Assembly: GCA_016702555.1 (NCBI GenBank)
Contig: JADJDV010000002.1
Coordinates: 1 to 64,000 of the forward strand
Reading direction: 5' to 3'
DNA: 64,000 nucleotides
Source: Burkholderiales bacterium
GTDB taxonomy: Bacteria; Pseudomonadota; Gammaproteobacteria; Burkholderiales; Burkholderiaceae_C
Below are positions 36,608-45,462 of this stretch, in pieces; position 1 is the stretch's first letter; every line of letters begins with the position of its first letter. Made by a program: the position numbers and the translations under genes. A model generated the notes under the pieces. That model was not told the origin of the DNA, made no database searches, and saw only the letters and a list, made by a program, of their open reading frames with translations.

Positions 36608-38260
36608 TCATTGTGCAGTCGGCGCGTTCGTTGCGGGGCGGTGCGCCGCATTCGCTTCCGCCCACGCCCGGTGCGCCTGGGGAAACGCCGCCTTGAAGCG
36701 CGCCAGGTGCGCCAGCGCCAGCTCATCGCGCCCCAGCAGCGCGGCGCTTTCGATGACCCGCGTGGCCACGCGCGCCTCGGGCGAGAAGTGCAGGGTGCGC
36801 AGGGCGGCGGGCAGCATCCAGGCGGCGTTGTCGCGCGTCACCGGCTGGCTGGTGACCTCGGCAAAGCGCACCACGTCGGCGAACAGCCAGGAGCGCCGTG
36901 CCGCGTCCCACGCGTCGTCCTGATACGCGGCCGCGCGCTGTGAGGCGGGCAGGTAGAGCTGGCTGACGCGGTGGTAATCCCAGCCGGCGTAGGCCACGGC
37001 GGCCAGCAGCAGGGCCGCCAGCAGCGCCTGCGGCCACACCACGGGCGAGCCGGCGCTCGCGCGCTCCACACCGTCATTCCCGCGCAGAGCCCGCCCCCGC
37101 GAAGGCGTGGGGCGGGCATCCAGCGACGGCGCGGGCGACGACAGCTGGCTTCCCGCCCGCGCGGGAATGACGGGAACCCTGGACTCCCGCGTCGCCCACA
37201 ACAGCCACGCCGCGATCACCGCCGCGATCTGGAACGGCGCATACCACAGCGGGTATTCCACCCCGCTGTGCAGGCCGACCACCGCCAGCACGCCCCAGGC
37301 CAGTTGGCGCGTCGGCGTCTGCGCGCGCCAGGGCCGGGCGCGCCACAGCAGTGCGGCCAGCAGCGCACCAGCCAGCAGGGCCGCCGGCACGCCCAGTTCC
37401 ACCGCCAGATGCAACGGCAGGTTGTGCGCGTTGTCCAGGATGTAGCAAAAGCGCGCGCCCGGGTACAGCGTGATGTAGTGCGCGTAGTCCAGCTCGCCCC
37501 AGCCCCAGCCCAGCCAGGGCTTCAGCGCGATCAGGTGCAGCACATTGCGCCACAGCACCAGGCGGCTGCCGCAACTGGCCGAGTCGTCGCGCAGGCGCGC
37601 CAGCATGTCGCGCCCCTCGGCCACGCCCAGCGCTTGCGCCAGCCACGGCAGCGCCAGCACCGCCAGCGCGTACAGCCCCAGCGCGGCGGCCAGCGTTGGC
37701 CATTCGGCGCGCCGGCCGGCGGTCGCCACCGCGCTGCGCCGCGCGATGCGGTCGGCGCGCGCCCACCACCACACCAGCGCCAGTACGGCCAGCAGCGCCA
37801 CCAGGCCCAGCCGCGAGGCCGTGGCCGCCAGCGCCGCCATCAGCAGCGCCAGCAGCGCGGCCGCCGGCCGGCGCGCCAACCGGCCTTGCTGCACCTGCCA
37901 GCGCAGCGCCAGCGCGCCGATCACCAGCAGCGACGCCAGCTGGTTCGGCTGCCGCAGATTGCCAAAGGCCTGGCGCGGCTCAGCCACATTGACCCAGGGG
38001 AACAGCGGCGTTTCGAGGTCGAGGTATTGCAGCAGCGCGATCGCGGCGCTGACGGCCGCCGCCGCCAGCCAGGCCGTCGCCGCCCGCCGCGCGCCGGCTT
38101 CAGGATCGCGCGCCGGCCACAGCGCCAGCGCCACGGCGGCCAGCGCCATGGCCATCAGATAAGGCTGCGTCGCCGCTGTCGGGCCGGAGGTGAAGGGCCA
38201 GAGCCAGGGTAGGGTCAGCGCCGCGATGAGCAGCGCGGCGCGGGGAGAGGCGGGCGGCAT
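36608..38260 (-). CDS. Wzy/PglL-type O-oligosaccharyltransferase (pilin glycosylation ligase), with in-frame repeat
   Basis: A 550-residue polytopic protein of the O-antigen ligase superfamily. About ten to twelve hydrophobic segments, the Wzy_C region (ASCGSRLVLWRNVLHLIALK, WGWGELDYAHY), the periplasmic His motif DNAHNLPLHLAVELG, and the C-terminal PglL_A-like soluble part support a protein O-glycosyltransferase rather than LPS polymerase. Adjacency to a type IV pilin gene suggests the pilin is the target. After HSGVEYPLWYAPFQI and the next helix, residues of about 364-396 (VIPARAGSQLSS...RGRALRGND) are encoded by a 99-bp palindromic repeat (37073-37171) that keeps frame. It falls between two helices, where a loop should tolerate it. 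Confidence 0.85.
   Translation of the reverse strand: MPPASPRAALLIAALTLPWLWPFTSGPTAATQPYLMAMALAAVALALWPARDPEAGARRAATAWLAAAAVSAAIALLQYLDLETPLFPWVNVAEPRQAFGNLRQPNQLASLLVIGALALRWQVQQGRLARRPAAALLALLMAALAATASRLGLVALLAVLALVWWWARADRIARRSAVATAGRRAEWPTLAAALGLYALAVLALPWLAQALGVAEGRDMLARLRDDSASCGSRLVLWRNVLHLIALKPWLGWGWGELDYAHYITLYPGARFCYILDNAHNLPLHLAVELGVPAALLAGALLAALLWRARPWRAQTPTRQLAWGVLAVVGLHSGVEYPLWYAPFQIAAVIAAWLLWATRESRVPVIPARAGSQLSSPAPSLDARPTPSRGRALRGNDGVERASAGSPVVWPQALLAALLLAAVAYAGWDYHRVSQLYLPASQRAAAYQDDAWDAARRSWLFADVVRFAEVTSQPVTRDNAAWMLPAALRTLHFSPEARVATRVIESAALLGRDELALAHLARFKAAFPQAHRAWAEANAAHRPATNAPTAQ
37073..37171. repeat. In-gene ATTCCC-type palindrome pair in the pilin ligase gene
   Basis: Left unit GTCATTCCCGCGCAGAGCCC and right unit CCCGCGCGGGAATGAC bound a 99-bp stretch, exactly 33 codons. 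The left arm shares GCGCAGAGCC-Y-GCCCCCGC with the hairpin at 41858-41923, so both belong to one subtype. Confidence 0.85.
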
Positions 38261-38310
38261 GGGGGGCGATTGTGCCGAGGTTTGGGCTCGAATCGCCGGA
38301 CTTCCTGAAC

Positions 38311-38417
38311 AGCCGGACGCGAAGGACGCAAAGGATTCGCGAAGGACGCGAAAGAAGTCAAAATAATTTTGATCTGACCCCGATTACCCCATGACCCCGA
38401 TTACCCCGATTACCGTA
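38311..38417. repeat. GACGC repeat half-unit and CCCCGATTA tandem units
   Basis: 38311-38370 carries one arm of the GACGC-rich repeat (GGACGCGAAGGACGC, ATTCGCGAAGGACGCG). Immediately after, 38382-38417 holds repeated GACCCCGATTACC / CCCCGATTACC units. Both lie between the pilA terminator and the ligase gene, so the pilA-ligase gap is about 200 bp of repeat sequence. Confidence 0.65.
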
Positions 38418-38420
38418 GAA

Positions 38421-38442
38421 ATAAGAAAAGGGGCAAAGCCCC
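38421..38442 (-). terminator. Rho-independent terminator of pilA
   Basis: Read on the minus strand, GGGGC TTT GCCCC forms a 5-bp G-C stem followed by TTTTCTTAT. It lies 28 bp after the pilA stop and should give a monocistronic pilin message. Confidence 0.8.
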
Positions 38443-38469
38443 CATTTAGCAGCCAGTGCTAATACAAGA

Positions 38470-38910
38470 TTAGCGGCAAGCTGCCGGTTTGTACTTGGCA
38501 TCTGCACTTGATGTGCAAACCCAAGAAACTGAACCATCATTAAATGACGGAGTAAGAGTCAAAGTTTTCCCAGATACACCCGTAGCGACACCATCTGTTT
38601 TCATAGTAGCAACAATTGCACCGCCCGCGCCAACAGCCACTTTTTCCACATATTTTCCAGTTATACTAGTATCTACGGCGAGACCGGCAGCTGTATTGGT
38701 AGTAGGTGTTGTTCCGGTATTAGATTGCGTTTCGGCGACCGCTGTTTTTGCGCCGGATGCAAGTGACATCGCTTCAGCTAATTGTGCGCGCGCCACATAA
38801 TCCTGATACGCCGGCAACGCAATCGCCGCCAAAATACCCACAATCGCCACCACGATCATCAATTCGATGAGCGTGAAGCCCTGTTGTACTGCTTTCAGAT
38901 TTGCTTTCAT
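38470..38910 (-). CDS. pilA: Type IV pilin major subunit
   Basis: A 146-residue type IVa pilin. The leader MKANLKAVQQG is cut by prepilin peptidase before Phe12 (FTLIELMIVVAIVGILAAIA), with the essential Glu at mature position 5. The head domain carries a C-terminal disulfide loop (CTSSADAKYKPAAC). The head is rich in Thr/Ser/Gly/Ala, offering O-glycosylation sites. Codon use is less GC-biased than neighbouring genes, suggesting a horizontally exchanged or diversifying head. It has a sigma-54 promoter upstream and a terminator downstream, and lies next to a probable pilin O-glycosyltransferase. Confidence 0.94.
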   Translation of the reverse strand: MKANLKAVQQGFTLIELMIVVAIVGILAAIALPAYQDYVARAQLAEAMSLASGAKTAVAETQSNTGTTPTTNTAAGLAVDTSITGKYVEKVAVGAGGAIVATMKTDGVATGVSGKTLTLTPSFNDGSVSWVCTSSADAKYKPAACR

Positions 38911-39011
38911 AGTTTTCCCCTTTTCCTTTCGCTTGCGCGATGTGTGACATGTGTTGAAATTTCTGGTCCTCGCCTGGGAGCGGCACCCGCCACTCAGACG
39001 ACTGGATAGTA

Positions 39012-39027
39012 TGCAAGTGTCGTGCCA
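39012..39027 (-). promoter_or_regulatory. Sigma-54 promoter of pilA
   Basis: On the minus strand TGGCACGACACTTGCA is a full match to the -24/-12 consensus TGGCAC-N5-TTGCW, placed about 100 bp before the pilA start. Pilin genes are often transcribed by RpoN with the PilSR system. The intergenic region upstream of it, to about 39180, is AT-rich and repeats the motif TGACA/TGTCA (39078, 39091, 39136, 39166, 39176), plausible activator sites. Confidence 0.85.
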
Positions 39028-39221
39028 AGTGTTGTCACGGCGCTTGATCGGCGGAGTTGGCCCGATTCAGAGTGCATTGACATGCACTTCTGACAATTTG
39101 CGACGATGTAACCGTGTTTACGCGTCGACTCTAATTGTCACATGGCGTTCTTTAGCCGTCTAAGTTGACAAAATTTGTCGGTCAGCGAAGGGTAAGGTGT
39201 GCGGCGAAGCAACGGGAGTCC

Positions 39222-39296
39222 GTCATTCCCGCGCAGGCGGGAATCCAGCGACTGGGTTCGCGACGGCACCTGGATTCCCGCCTGCGCGGGAATGAC
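39222..39296. repeat. Paired ATTCCC-type palindromes
   Basis: Inverted units with cores ATTCCCGCGCAGGCGGGAAT and its reverse lie between the pilA promoter region and the cyclase gene. No gene is seen between 38911 and 39473; the stretch contains the pilA regulatory region, this pair, and the repeat that follows. Confidence 0.85.
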
Positions 39297-39371
39297 GGCG
39301 GGGTGCGGGAATGACTGTGAGATACGGAAGTCGGGCGGGATTCAGAAGCCCATTCCCGGCTTCCGCCGCTC

Positions 39372-39449
39372 CAGAAAGAAGAGCAAAAGAATTTTGGTAT
39401 TCCTTTTGCGTCCTTCGCGAATCCTTTGCGTCGTCTGCGTCCGGCTGTT
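39372..39449. repeat. Dispersed GACGC-rich repeat
   Basis: CAGAAAGAAGAGCAAAAGAA on one side and TTTTGCGTCCTTCGCGAA, TTTGCGTCGTCTGCGTCCGG on the other. It is the same family as 4159-4270 and 26385-26467 and lies just after the cyclase stop. Confidence 0.7.
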
Positions 39450-39473
39450 TGGTTTTTTGGCTGCCTCACGGCC

Positions 39474-41759
39474 TCAGCGGGCGTCGAATTCGACCACCCC
39501 ATCCCATGCCGGCTCCAGCGGCGCCTGCCGCCGCTCGGCCAGGCGCTCGACGTACAAGGCATACAGCGCATTGCCGGGATGCCGCTCTCGCAGCACCGCC
39601 ACGCGCTCGGCGCCGGCAGCGAAGCGGCCGGCGCGCCAGTCGGCCAGCACCTGCTGCCACTCGGCCAGCTCGGCGGCCAGCGCGGGATCAGCGGCGTCAG
39701 CGGGCGCGCGCACGGTGTAAATGCGCACGGCCTCGTGGCGGCCGCGCACGCGCACGCGATCAAGCTCCTGCCAGACGTGGCCGGCGCTGGCCGCCTGCTC
39801 GCGCGTGGCCTGGCTGGCGACCAGGCTGACGCCGTAGCCGCGCGCCAGCGCCTGCAGCCGCGCGGCGAGGTTGACGGCGTCGCCGACCACGGTGTAGGCG
39901 CGGCGCACGTCGGAGCCCATGTTGCCGACCGACATCAGGCCGCTGTGGATGCCGATGCCCACGGCCAGCGGCGGCTGGGCGGCGGCCGCGCGGCGCTGGT
40001 TCAGCTCGGCCAGGCTGGCGGCGATGTCGAGCGCGGCATCGACCGCGCGGCGCGCGTGGTCGGGCTGCGGCAGCGGTGCGCCCCAGAAGGCCATGACCGA
40101 GTCGCCCATGTACTTGTCGATGGTGCCGCCGTGGGCGTGGATGGCCTGGGTGAAGCGGCTCAGCACGTCGTTGAGCAGGGCCTGCACCTCCAGCGGCGGC
40201 ATGCGCTCGACCAGCGCGGTGAAGCCGTGCAGGTCGCAGAACATCACGGTGAGCCGCTCAGCGCGGGCGCTCATGTCGTAGCGCCGGGGCTGGCGCATCA
40301 TCTGGCGCACCAGCTCGGGCGGCACGTAGGTGGCGAACTGCGCCGCCAGCTTGCGGCGCGCGCGGCTCTCGAACAGGTAGCCCAGCATGGTGTTGGCGAT
40401 CAGCGCGGCGAGGATCAAGCCCAGCGCGGGCGCCAGCGGCAGCACCAGCCCGGCGCCGAGGAAGGCGGCCAGATTGATGCCGACCGACACGCCGGCCAGC
40501 GCCAGCCCGAGCAGCAGGGCGCCGGGCACCGACATCAGGGTCAGCCCCATCAGCAGGCCGACGCCGAGCGCCACCATCCACAGCAGTTGCAGCGCGTCGA
40601 CGTGGTCGGGTCGCGCCGGCACGCGGCCGTCGAGCGCGCCGGAAATCAGGTTGGCGTGCACCTCGACCCCCGGAAAGGAGTCGCCCACCGGGGTGGTGCG
40701 CAGATCGGGCAGGCCGGGCGTGCTGAAGCCGAGCAGGGCGTAGCGCCCATGCAGGCTGGCGGCGGGCAGACGGCCGTCGATGACGTCGAGCGCCGAGATG
40801 TAGCGGAACGAGCCGCCGTGCGCGCCGCCGGCGCCGCGGTAGGGCACCAGGGCGGTGCCGCGGGCGTCCAGCGGGATGCGCAGGCCTTCCGTGCCGCCCA
40901 GCCGCACGGCACTGACCGGGCCGTCCGGCTGGCCGTGCCGGCGCTGCAGCGCCAGCGGCGGCTGGCCGAGGCCGGCGCGCAGCACGGCGAGCGCGAACGA
41001 GGGGTAGAGCTGGCCGTCGAAGGCGGCCACCAGCGGCACCGCGCGCACGCGGCCGTCGGGCTCGGTGACGGCGTTGATGAAACCGGCTGGGGCGGCGCCG
41101 GCCAGCGGCGCGATGCTGGTGGCGTAGCCGTCCCAGTGCAGCAGGCCGGGCGGCGGCGGCGCCAGGCCGGCCAGCGGCGCGGGCAGGGTGCCGACGCGGT
41201 CGCCGGCGCGGTCGCTGGAGAAGTAATGGCCCAGCACCACCGGGCCGCGCGCCAGCGCCTGCGCCAGCGTGGCGTCGTGGTCGAAGGCGGCGCCGCGCCG
41301 CCGCAGCCAGTCGGCGAAGGCGGGGTGCTCGGCCAGCTCGCCCTGCGCCAGTTGCTGCAGCGGCGGCAGCAGCGAGGCGCGATCGGGTTCGGCGAACACC
41401 ACGTCGAGCCCCAGCGCGGCGACCTGCTGGCGCTGCGTCAGCTCGTCGACCAGCTGGGCGATGCGCTCGCGCGCCCAGGGCCACTGGCCCAGCCGCGCCA
41501 GGCTGCGCTCGTCGACGTCGATGACGACGACGCGCTCGTCCAGCGTGCGCGGCATGGTCAGGCGCAGGCGCAGGTCGTACAGCGCGTCCTCGAACCGGTT
41601 CAGCAGCGGCTGCGTCCACAGGCCGGTGACGTGCAGCAGCGCCAAGGCCGCCAGCAGGCCGGTGACCAGCGCGCGCCAGCGGCGCCGCCGCACGCGGGCC
41701 CAGGCGCGGGTGTGCCAGCGGCCCTCGCGGCGGCGGCGTTCGGCGCGGTCGCGTCTCAT
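39474..41759 (-). CDS. CHASE2-domain class III adenylyl cyclase
   Basis: A 761-residue sensor cyclase. An N-terminal helix (LVTGLLAALALLHVTGLW) is followed by a periplasmic CHASE2 domain (about 55-390: RTLDERVVVIDVDERSLARL, PVVLGHYFSS, ALLGFSTPGLPDLRTTPVG), then several transmembrane helices (about 395-470), and a C-terminal class III cyclase domain (about 490-690). The cyclase keeps the metal Asp in MFCDLHGFTALVERM and the segment GTIDKYMGDSVMAFWGAP, whose Lys favours ATP. It may make cAMP in response to an unknown signal; cAMP controls type IV pili in several bacteria, and pilA is the neighbour, but that link is conjecture. Confidence 0.9.
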   Translation of the reverse strand: MRRDRAERRRREGRWHTRAWARVRRRRWRALVTGLLAALALLHVTGLWTQPLLNRFEDALYDLRLRLTMPRTLDERVVVIDVDERSLARLGQWPWARERIAQLVDELTQRQQVAALGLDVVFAEPDRASLLPPLQQLAQGELAEHPAFADWLRRRGAAFDHDATLAQALARGPVVLGHYFSSDRAGDRVGTLPAPLAGLAPPPPGLLHWDGYATSIAPLAGAAPAGFINAVTEPDGRVRAVPLVAAFDGQLYPSFALAVLRAGLGQPPLALQRRHGQPDGPVSAVRLGGTEGLRIPLDARGTALVPYRGAGGAHGGSFRYISALDVIDGRLPAASLHGRYALLGFSTPGLPDLRTTPVGDSFPGVEVHANLISGALDGRVPARPDHVDALQLLWMVALGVGLLMGLTLMSVPGALLLGLALAGVSVGINLAAFLGAGLVLPLAPALGLILAALIANTMLGYLFESRARRKLAAQFATYVPPELVRQMMRQPRRYDMSARAERLTVMFCDLHGFTALVERMPPLEVQALLNDVLSRFTQAIHAHGGTIDKYMGDSVMAFWGAPLPQPDHARRAVDAALDIAASLAELNQRRAAAAQPPLAVGIGIHSGLMSVGNMGSDVRRAYTVVGDAVNLAARLQALARGYGVSLVASQATREQAASAGHVWQELDRVRVRGRHEAVRIYTVRAPADAADPALAAELAEWQQVLADWRAGRFAAGAERVAVLRERHPGNALYALYVERLAERRQAPLEPAWDGVVEFDAR

Positions 41760-41857
41760 GGGCGCATCTTATTCATCGCTGGCGCCAGTCCATGGCCGCG
41801 TATTGGGCGCCTGATTGACGCTGGCTATTCCGATTTCAGAACAAGAAGTCACTACCC

Positions 41858-41923
41858 GTCATTCCCGCGCAGAGCCTGCCCCCGCCAACACCGTTGCGGG
41901 GGCAGGCTCTGCGCGGGAATGAC
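41858..41923. repeat. 28-bp perfect hairpin of the ATTCCC family
   Basis: Arms 41858-41885 and 41896-41923 are perfect inverted repeats around a 10-bp loop. The arms extend the ATTCCC core by GCGCAGAGCCTGCCCCCGC, as does the repeat inside the pilin ligase gene. It lies in the gap between the cyclase start and the second TerC stop and probably ends TerC transcription. Confidence 0.9.
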
Positions 41924-42009
41924 AGAATTTTTGTGGTGTTGAAGTGGAATTGGAATTAGGGCGCGTAGGCGCCGCCCCCCGCTGCGCGAGGGCAAGCATC
42001 GATGGCTGC

Positions 42010-42720
42010 TCAGGCGGCCCCGGCCGGCGGCGGTGCGCGCCGGCTCTTCACCCACTTGCCGATGGCCAGCACCAGCAGCGCGCCGGCCAGGCCCATGCCG
42101 TAGTGCACCGCGCGGTCCTGCGGGATGTAGGGCACCAGCGCCGGGTCGGTGTGGGCCATGGTGCCGGCGATCCAGCCGAGCAGCATGCCACCGAGCAGGA
42201 TGATGATGGGGAAGCGGTCCATCAGCTTGAGCACCAGCTGGCTGCCCCAGACGATGATCGGAATGCTGACCAGCAGGCCGAAGATGACCAGCACCATCTC
42301 GTGCTGCTCGCCCGCAGTCTGGGCCGCGCCGGCGATGGCGATGACGTTGTCGACGCTCATCACCAGGTCGGCCACGATGATGGTCTTGATGGCGCCCCAC
42401 AGCTTGTCGCTGCCCTCGATGTTGCCGTGGCCGTCCTCTTCGTCGGGCGCGATCAGCTTGACGCCGATCCAGATCAGCAGCAGGGCGCCGACGAACTTGA
42501 GGTAGGGAATCGCCAGCAGCGCCAGCGCGAAGGCGATCAGGATGACGCGCAGCACGATGGCGCCGACCGTGCCCCAGATGATGCCCTTGGTGCGCTGGTG
42601 CTTGGGCAGGCCGCGGCAGGCAAGCGCGATGACGACGGCGTTGTCGCCCCCCAGCAGGATGTCGATCATGATGATCTGACCGACGGCGATCCAGAAATGG
42701 GCTGTCAGGAATTCTTCCAC
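42010..42720 (-). CDS. Second TerC-family integral membrane protein (YjbE type)
   Basis: A 236-residue paralogue of the TerC protein at 27334. Acidic membrane motifs are IIMIDILLGGDNAVVIALAC and VADLVMSVDNVIAIAGAAQ; the C-terminal helices and RFPIIILLGGMLLGWIAGT match the family. A GTG at 42720 (EEFLTAHFWIAVGQ) is chosen because it begins the conserved N-terminus; a longer frame upstream adds Arg/Gln-rich sequence with no similarity. No yybP-ykoY motif is seen upstream; that space holds the sucD terminator. Probably a metal-ion exporter, with its metal not known. Confidence 0.87.
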   Translation of the reverse strand: MEEFLTAHFWIAVGQIIMIDILLGGDNAVVIALACRGLPKHQRTKGIIWGTVGAIVLRVILIAFALALLAIPYLKFVGALLLIWIGVKLIAPDEEDGHGNIEGSDKLWGAIKTIIVADLVMSVDNVIAIAGAAQTAGEQHEMVLVIFGLLVSIPIIVWGSQLVLKLMDRFPIIILLGGMLLGWIAGTMAHTDPALVPYIPQDRAVHYGMGLAGALLVLAIGKWVKSRRAPPPAGAA

Positions 42721-42767
42721 GATGTCTCGCTGTTGTTCTTGCTGTTGGCGCGAATGGCGCCGGTGGC

Positions 42768-42807
42768 ACAAATAATACAACCGGATGGCCTGACGGGCAT
42801 CCGGTTG
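42768..42807 (-). terminator. Intrinsic terminator after sucD
   Basis: On the minus strand CAACCGGATG and CATCCGGTTG form perfect 10-bp arms (42798-42807 and 42778-42787), followed by TATTATTTG. It lies 40 bp after the sucD stop and separates it from the second TerC gene. Confidence 0.75.
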
Positions 42808-42847
42808 TGTCTTCGGAGCCACGGCGCCACGACGGACGCCGGGTGAA

Positions 42848-43741
42848 TCAGAGCAAGGCCTTGAGCAGTTTGCCCATCTCGGACGGGTTGCGCGTCACGG
42901 TGAAGCCGCACTCCTCCATGATGGCCAGCTTGGCGTCGGCGGTGTCGGCGCCGCCCGAGATCAGCGCGCCGGCGTGACCCATGCGCTTGCCGGGGGGCGC
43001 GGTGACGCCGGCGATGAAGCCGACGATGGGCTTCTTCATGTGGTCCTTGCACCAGCGCGCGGCCTCGGCCTCGTCGGGGCCACCGATTTCGCCGATCATG
43101 ATGACGGCGTCGGTGTCCGGGTCGTCGTTGAAGGCCTGCATCACGTCGATGTGCTTCAGCCCGTTGATCGGGTCGCCGCCGATGCCGACGGCGCTGGACT
43201 GGCCGATGCCCAGCTCGGTCAGCTGGGCCACGGCTTCATAGGTCAGGGTGCCGGAGCGGCTGACCACGCCGACGCGACCCTTCTTGTGGATGTGGCCGGG
43301 CATGATGCCGATCTTGATCTCGTCGGGCGTGATGATGCCGGGGCAGTTGGGGCCGAGCAGCAGGGTTTTCTTGCCGCCGCTGGCTTCCTTGGCCTTCATC
43401 TTGTTGCGCACTTCCAGCATGTCCTTGATCGGGATGCCCTCGGTGATGCAGACGACGAAGTCCAGGTCGGCCTCGACCGCTTCCCAGATCGCCGCCGCCG
43501 CGCCCGCTGGGGGCACGTAGATCACGCTGCAGGTGGCGCCCGTCTCCTTGGCCGCGTCCTTGACGGTGGCGAAGATCGGGATGTTGAAGATCGACTCACC
43601 GGCCTTCTTGGGGTTCACGCCGGCGACGAAGCAGTGCTGGCCGTTGGCGTATTCCTGGCACTTCTCGGTGTGGAACTGGCCGGTCTTGCCGGTGATGCCC
43701 TGGGTGATGACCTTGGTGTTCTTGTTGACGTAGATCGACAT
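42848..43741 (-). CDS. sucD: Succinyl-CoA ligase alpha subunit
   Basis: A 297-residue alpha subunit of succinyl-CoA synthetase in the TCA cycle. The CoA-binding Rossmann region is VITQGITGKTGQFHTEKC and GVNPKKAGE; the phosphorylated active-site His lies in GKRMGHAGALISGG. The ATG at 43741 follows AAAGGAATCCGAT. It normally follows sucC within a few bases; here 377 bp containing a GIY-YIG gene and two palindromes separate sucC and sucD. Confidence 0.96.
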   Translation of the reverse strand: MSIYVNKNTKVITQGITGKTGQFHTEKCQEYANGQHCFVAGVNPKKAGESIFNIPIFATVKDAAKETGATCSVIYVPPAGAAAAIWEAVEADLDFVVCITEGIPIKDMLEVRNKMKAKEASGGKKTLLLGPNCPGIITPDEIKIGIMPGHIHKKGRVGVVSRSGTLTYEAVAQLTELGIGQSSAVGIGGDPINGLKHIDVMQAFNDDPDTDAVIMIGEIGGPDEAEAARWCKDHMKKPIVGFIAGVTAPPGKRMGHAGALISGGADTADAKLAIMEECGFTVTRNPSEMGKLLKALL

Positions 43742-43760
43742 ATCGGATTCCTTTGTATTC

Positions 43761-44114
43761 GTCATTCCCGCGCAGGCGGGAATCCAGTCAGGTGATCGAG
43801 GGGTATAAATCCTTCCAACCCGGATTCAGCGCTTCGATCAAGCGCAGCTTCCAGGCGCGATTCCATTTCTTCAGCTGCTTTTCCCGCGTCAGGGCCCCCA
43901 TGGCGTCGGCGTGGCTTTCAAACCAGACCAACTGGTTCAGCCCATGCCGCTGGCTGAAGCCTTCGATCAGCTTCTCCTTGTGCTGCCAGACACGCTGGAT
44001 CAGGTTGGACGTCACGCCGATGTAAAGCGTACCGTTGCGCTGGTTGGTCATGATGTAGACGAAAAAGGCCTTTTCCATGCGGGCGCTCTGGATTCCCGCC
44101 TGCGCGGGAATGAC
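43761..44114 (-). mobile_element. Candidate minimal element: GIY-YIG gene bracketed by 27-bp inverted repeats
   Basis: Perfect 27-bp inverted repeats at 43761-43787 and 44088-44114 flank one complete GIY-YIG gene. Each arm contains the palindrome ATTCCCGCGCAGGCGGGAAT. The unit is about 354 bp and sits between sucC and sucD, 4 bp after the sucC stop. The GIY-YIG stop codon abuts the left arm. No clear target duplication is visible at the edges. That the unit moves is inferred from its structure. Confidence 0.6.
43788..44078 (-). CDS. Small GIY-YIG nuclease domain protein
   Basis: A 96-residue stand-alone GIY-YIG domain (UPF0213/UvrC-N-like). It has the first tyrosine motif FFVYIMTNQRNGTLYIGVTS (GIY and YIG as VYI and YIG), the catalytic Arg in LIQRVWQHKE with the following His, and an acidic metal ligand in ALTREKQLKKWNR. 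It may nick DNA; many homologues are annotated only by domain. The ATG at 44078 gives the canonical N-terminus; the open frame continues upstream through the repeat (SVIPAQAGIQS). The gene lies wholly inside a pair of 27-bp inverted repeats and interrupts sucC-sucD. Confidence 0.88.
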   Translation of the reverse strand: MEKAFFVYIMTNQRNGTLYIGVTSNLIQRVWQHKEKLIEGFSQRHGLNQLVWFESHADAMGALTREKQLKKWNRAWKLRLIEALNPGWKDLYPSIT

Positions 44115-44118
44115 GGAA

Positions 44119-45282
<1,164 letters not shown>

Positions 45283-45462
45283 GAAGTCCCTCTGGAATGT
45301 GGTGTGAACGGCCCGCCGGCTGTCGCTGACGGGCATGGTGGCACCGGCGCGACGACGAGGCAACGCCTAGGCGGTCGTCCGCGAATGTATCATGGTGCAG
45401 CGCACCAATTTTCACTCCGGGGCTTACGTCGCCATGACGCAGGCGCCGACAAGGAGCCCATC

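Noticed and set aside
39426..41942. An 838-codon plus-strand frame opposite the adenylyl cyclase gene
   Set aside because: No domains, extreme Gln/Arg/Ala/His content, and the opposite strand encodes a complete CHASE2-cyclase.
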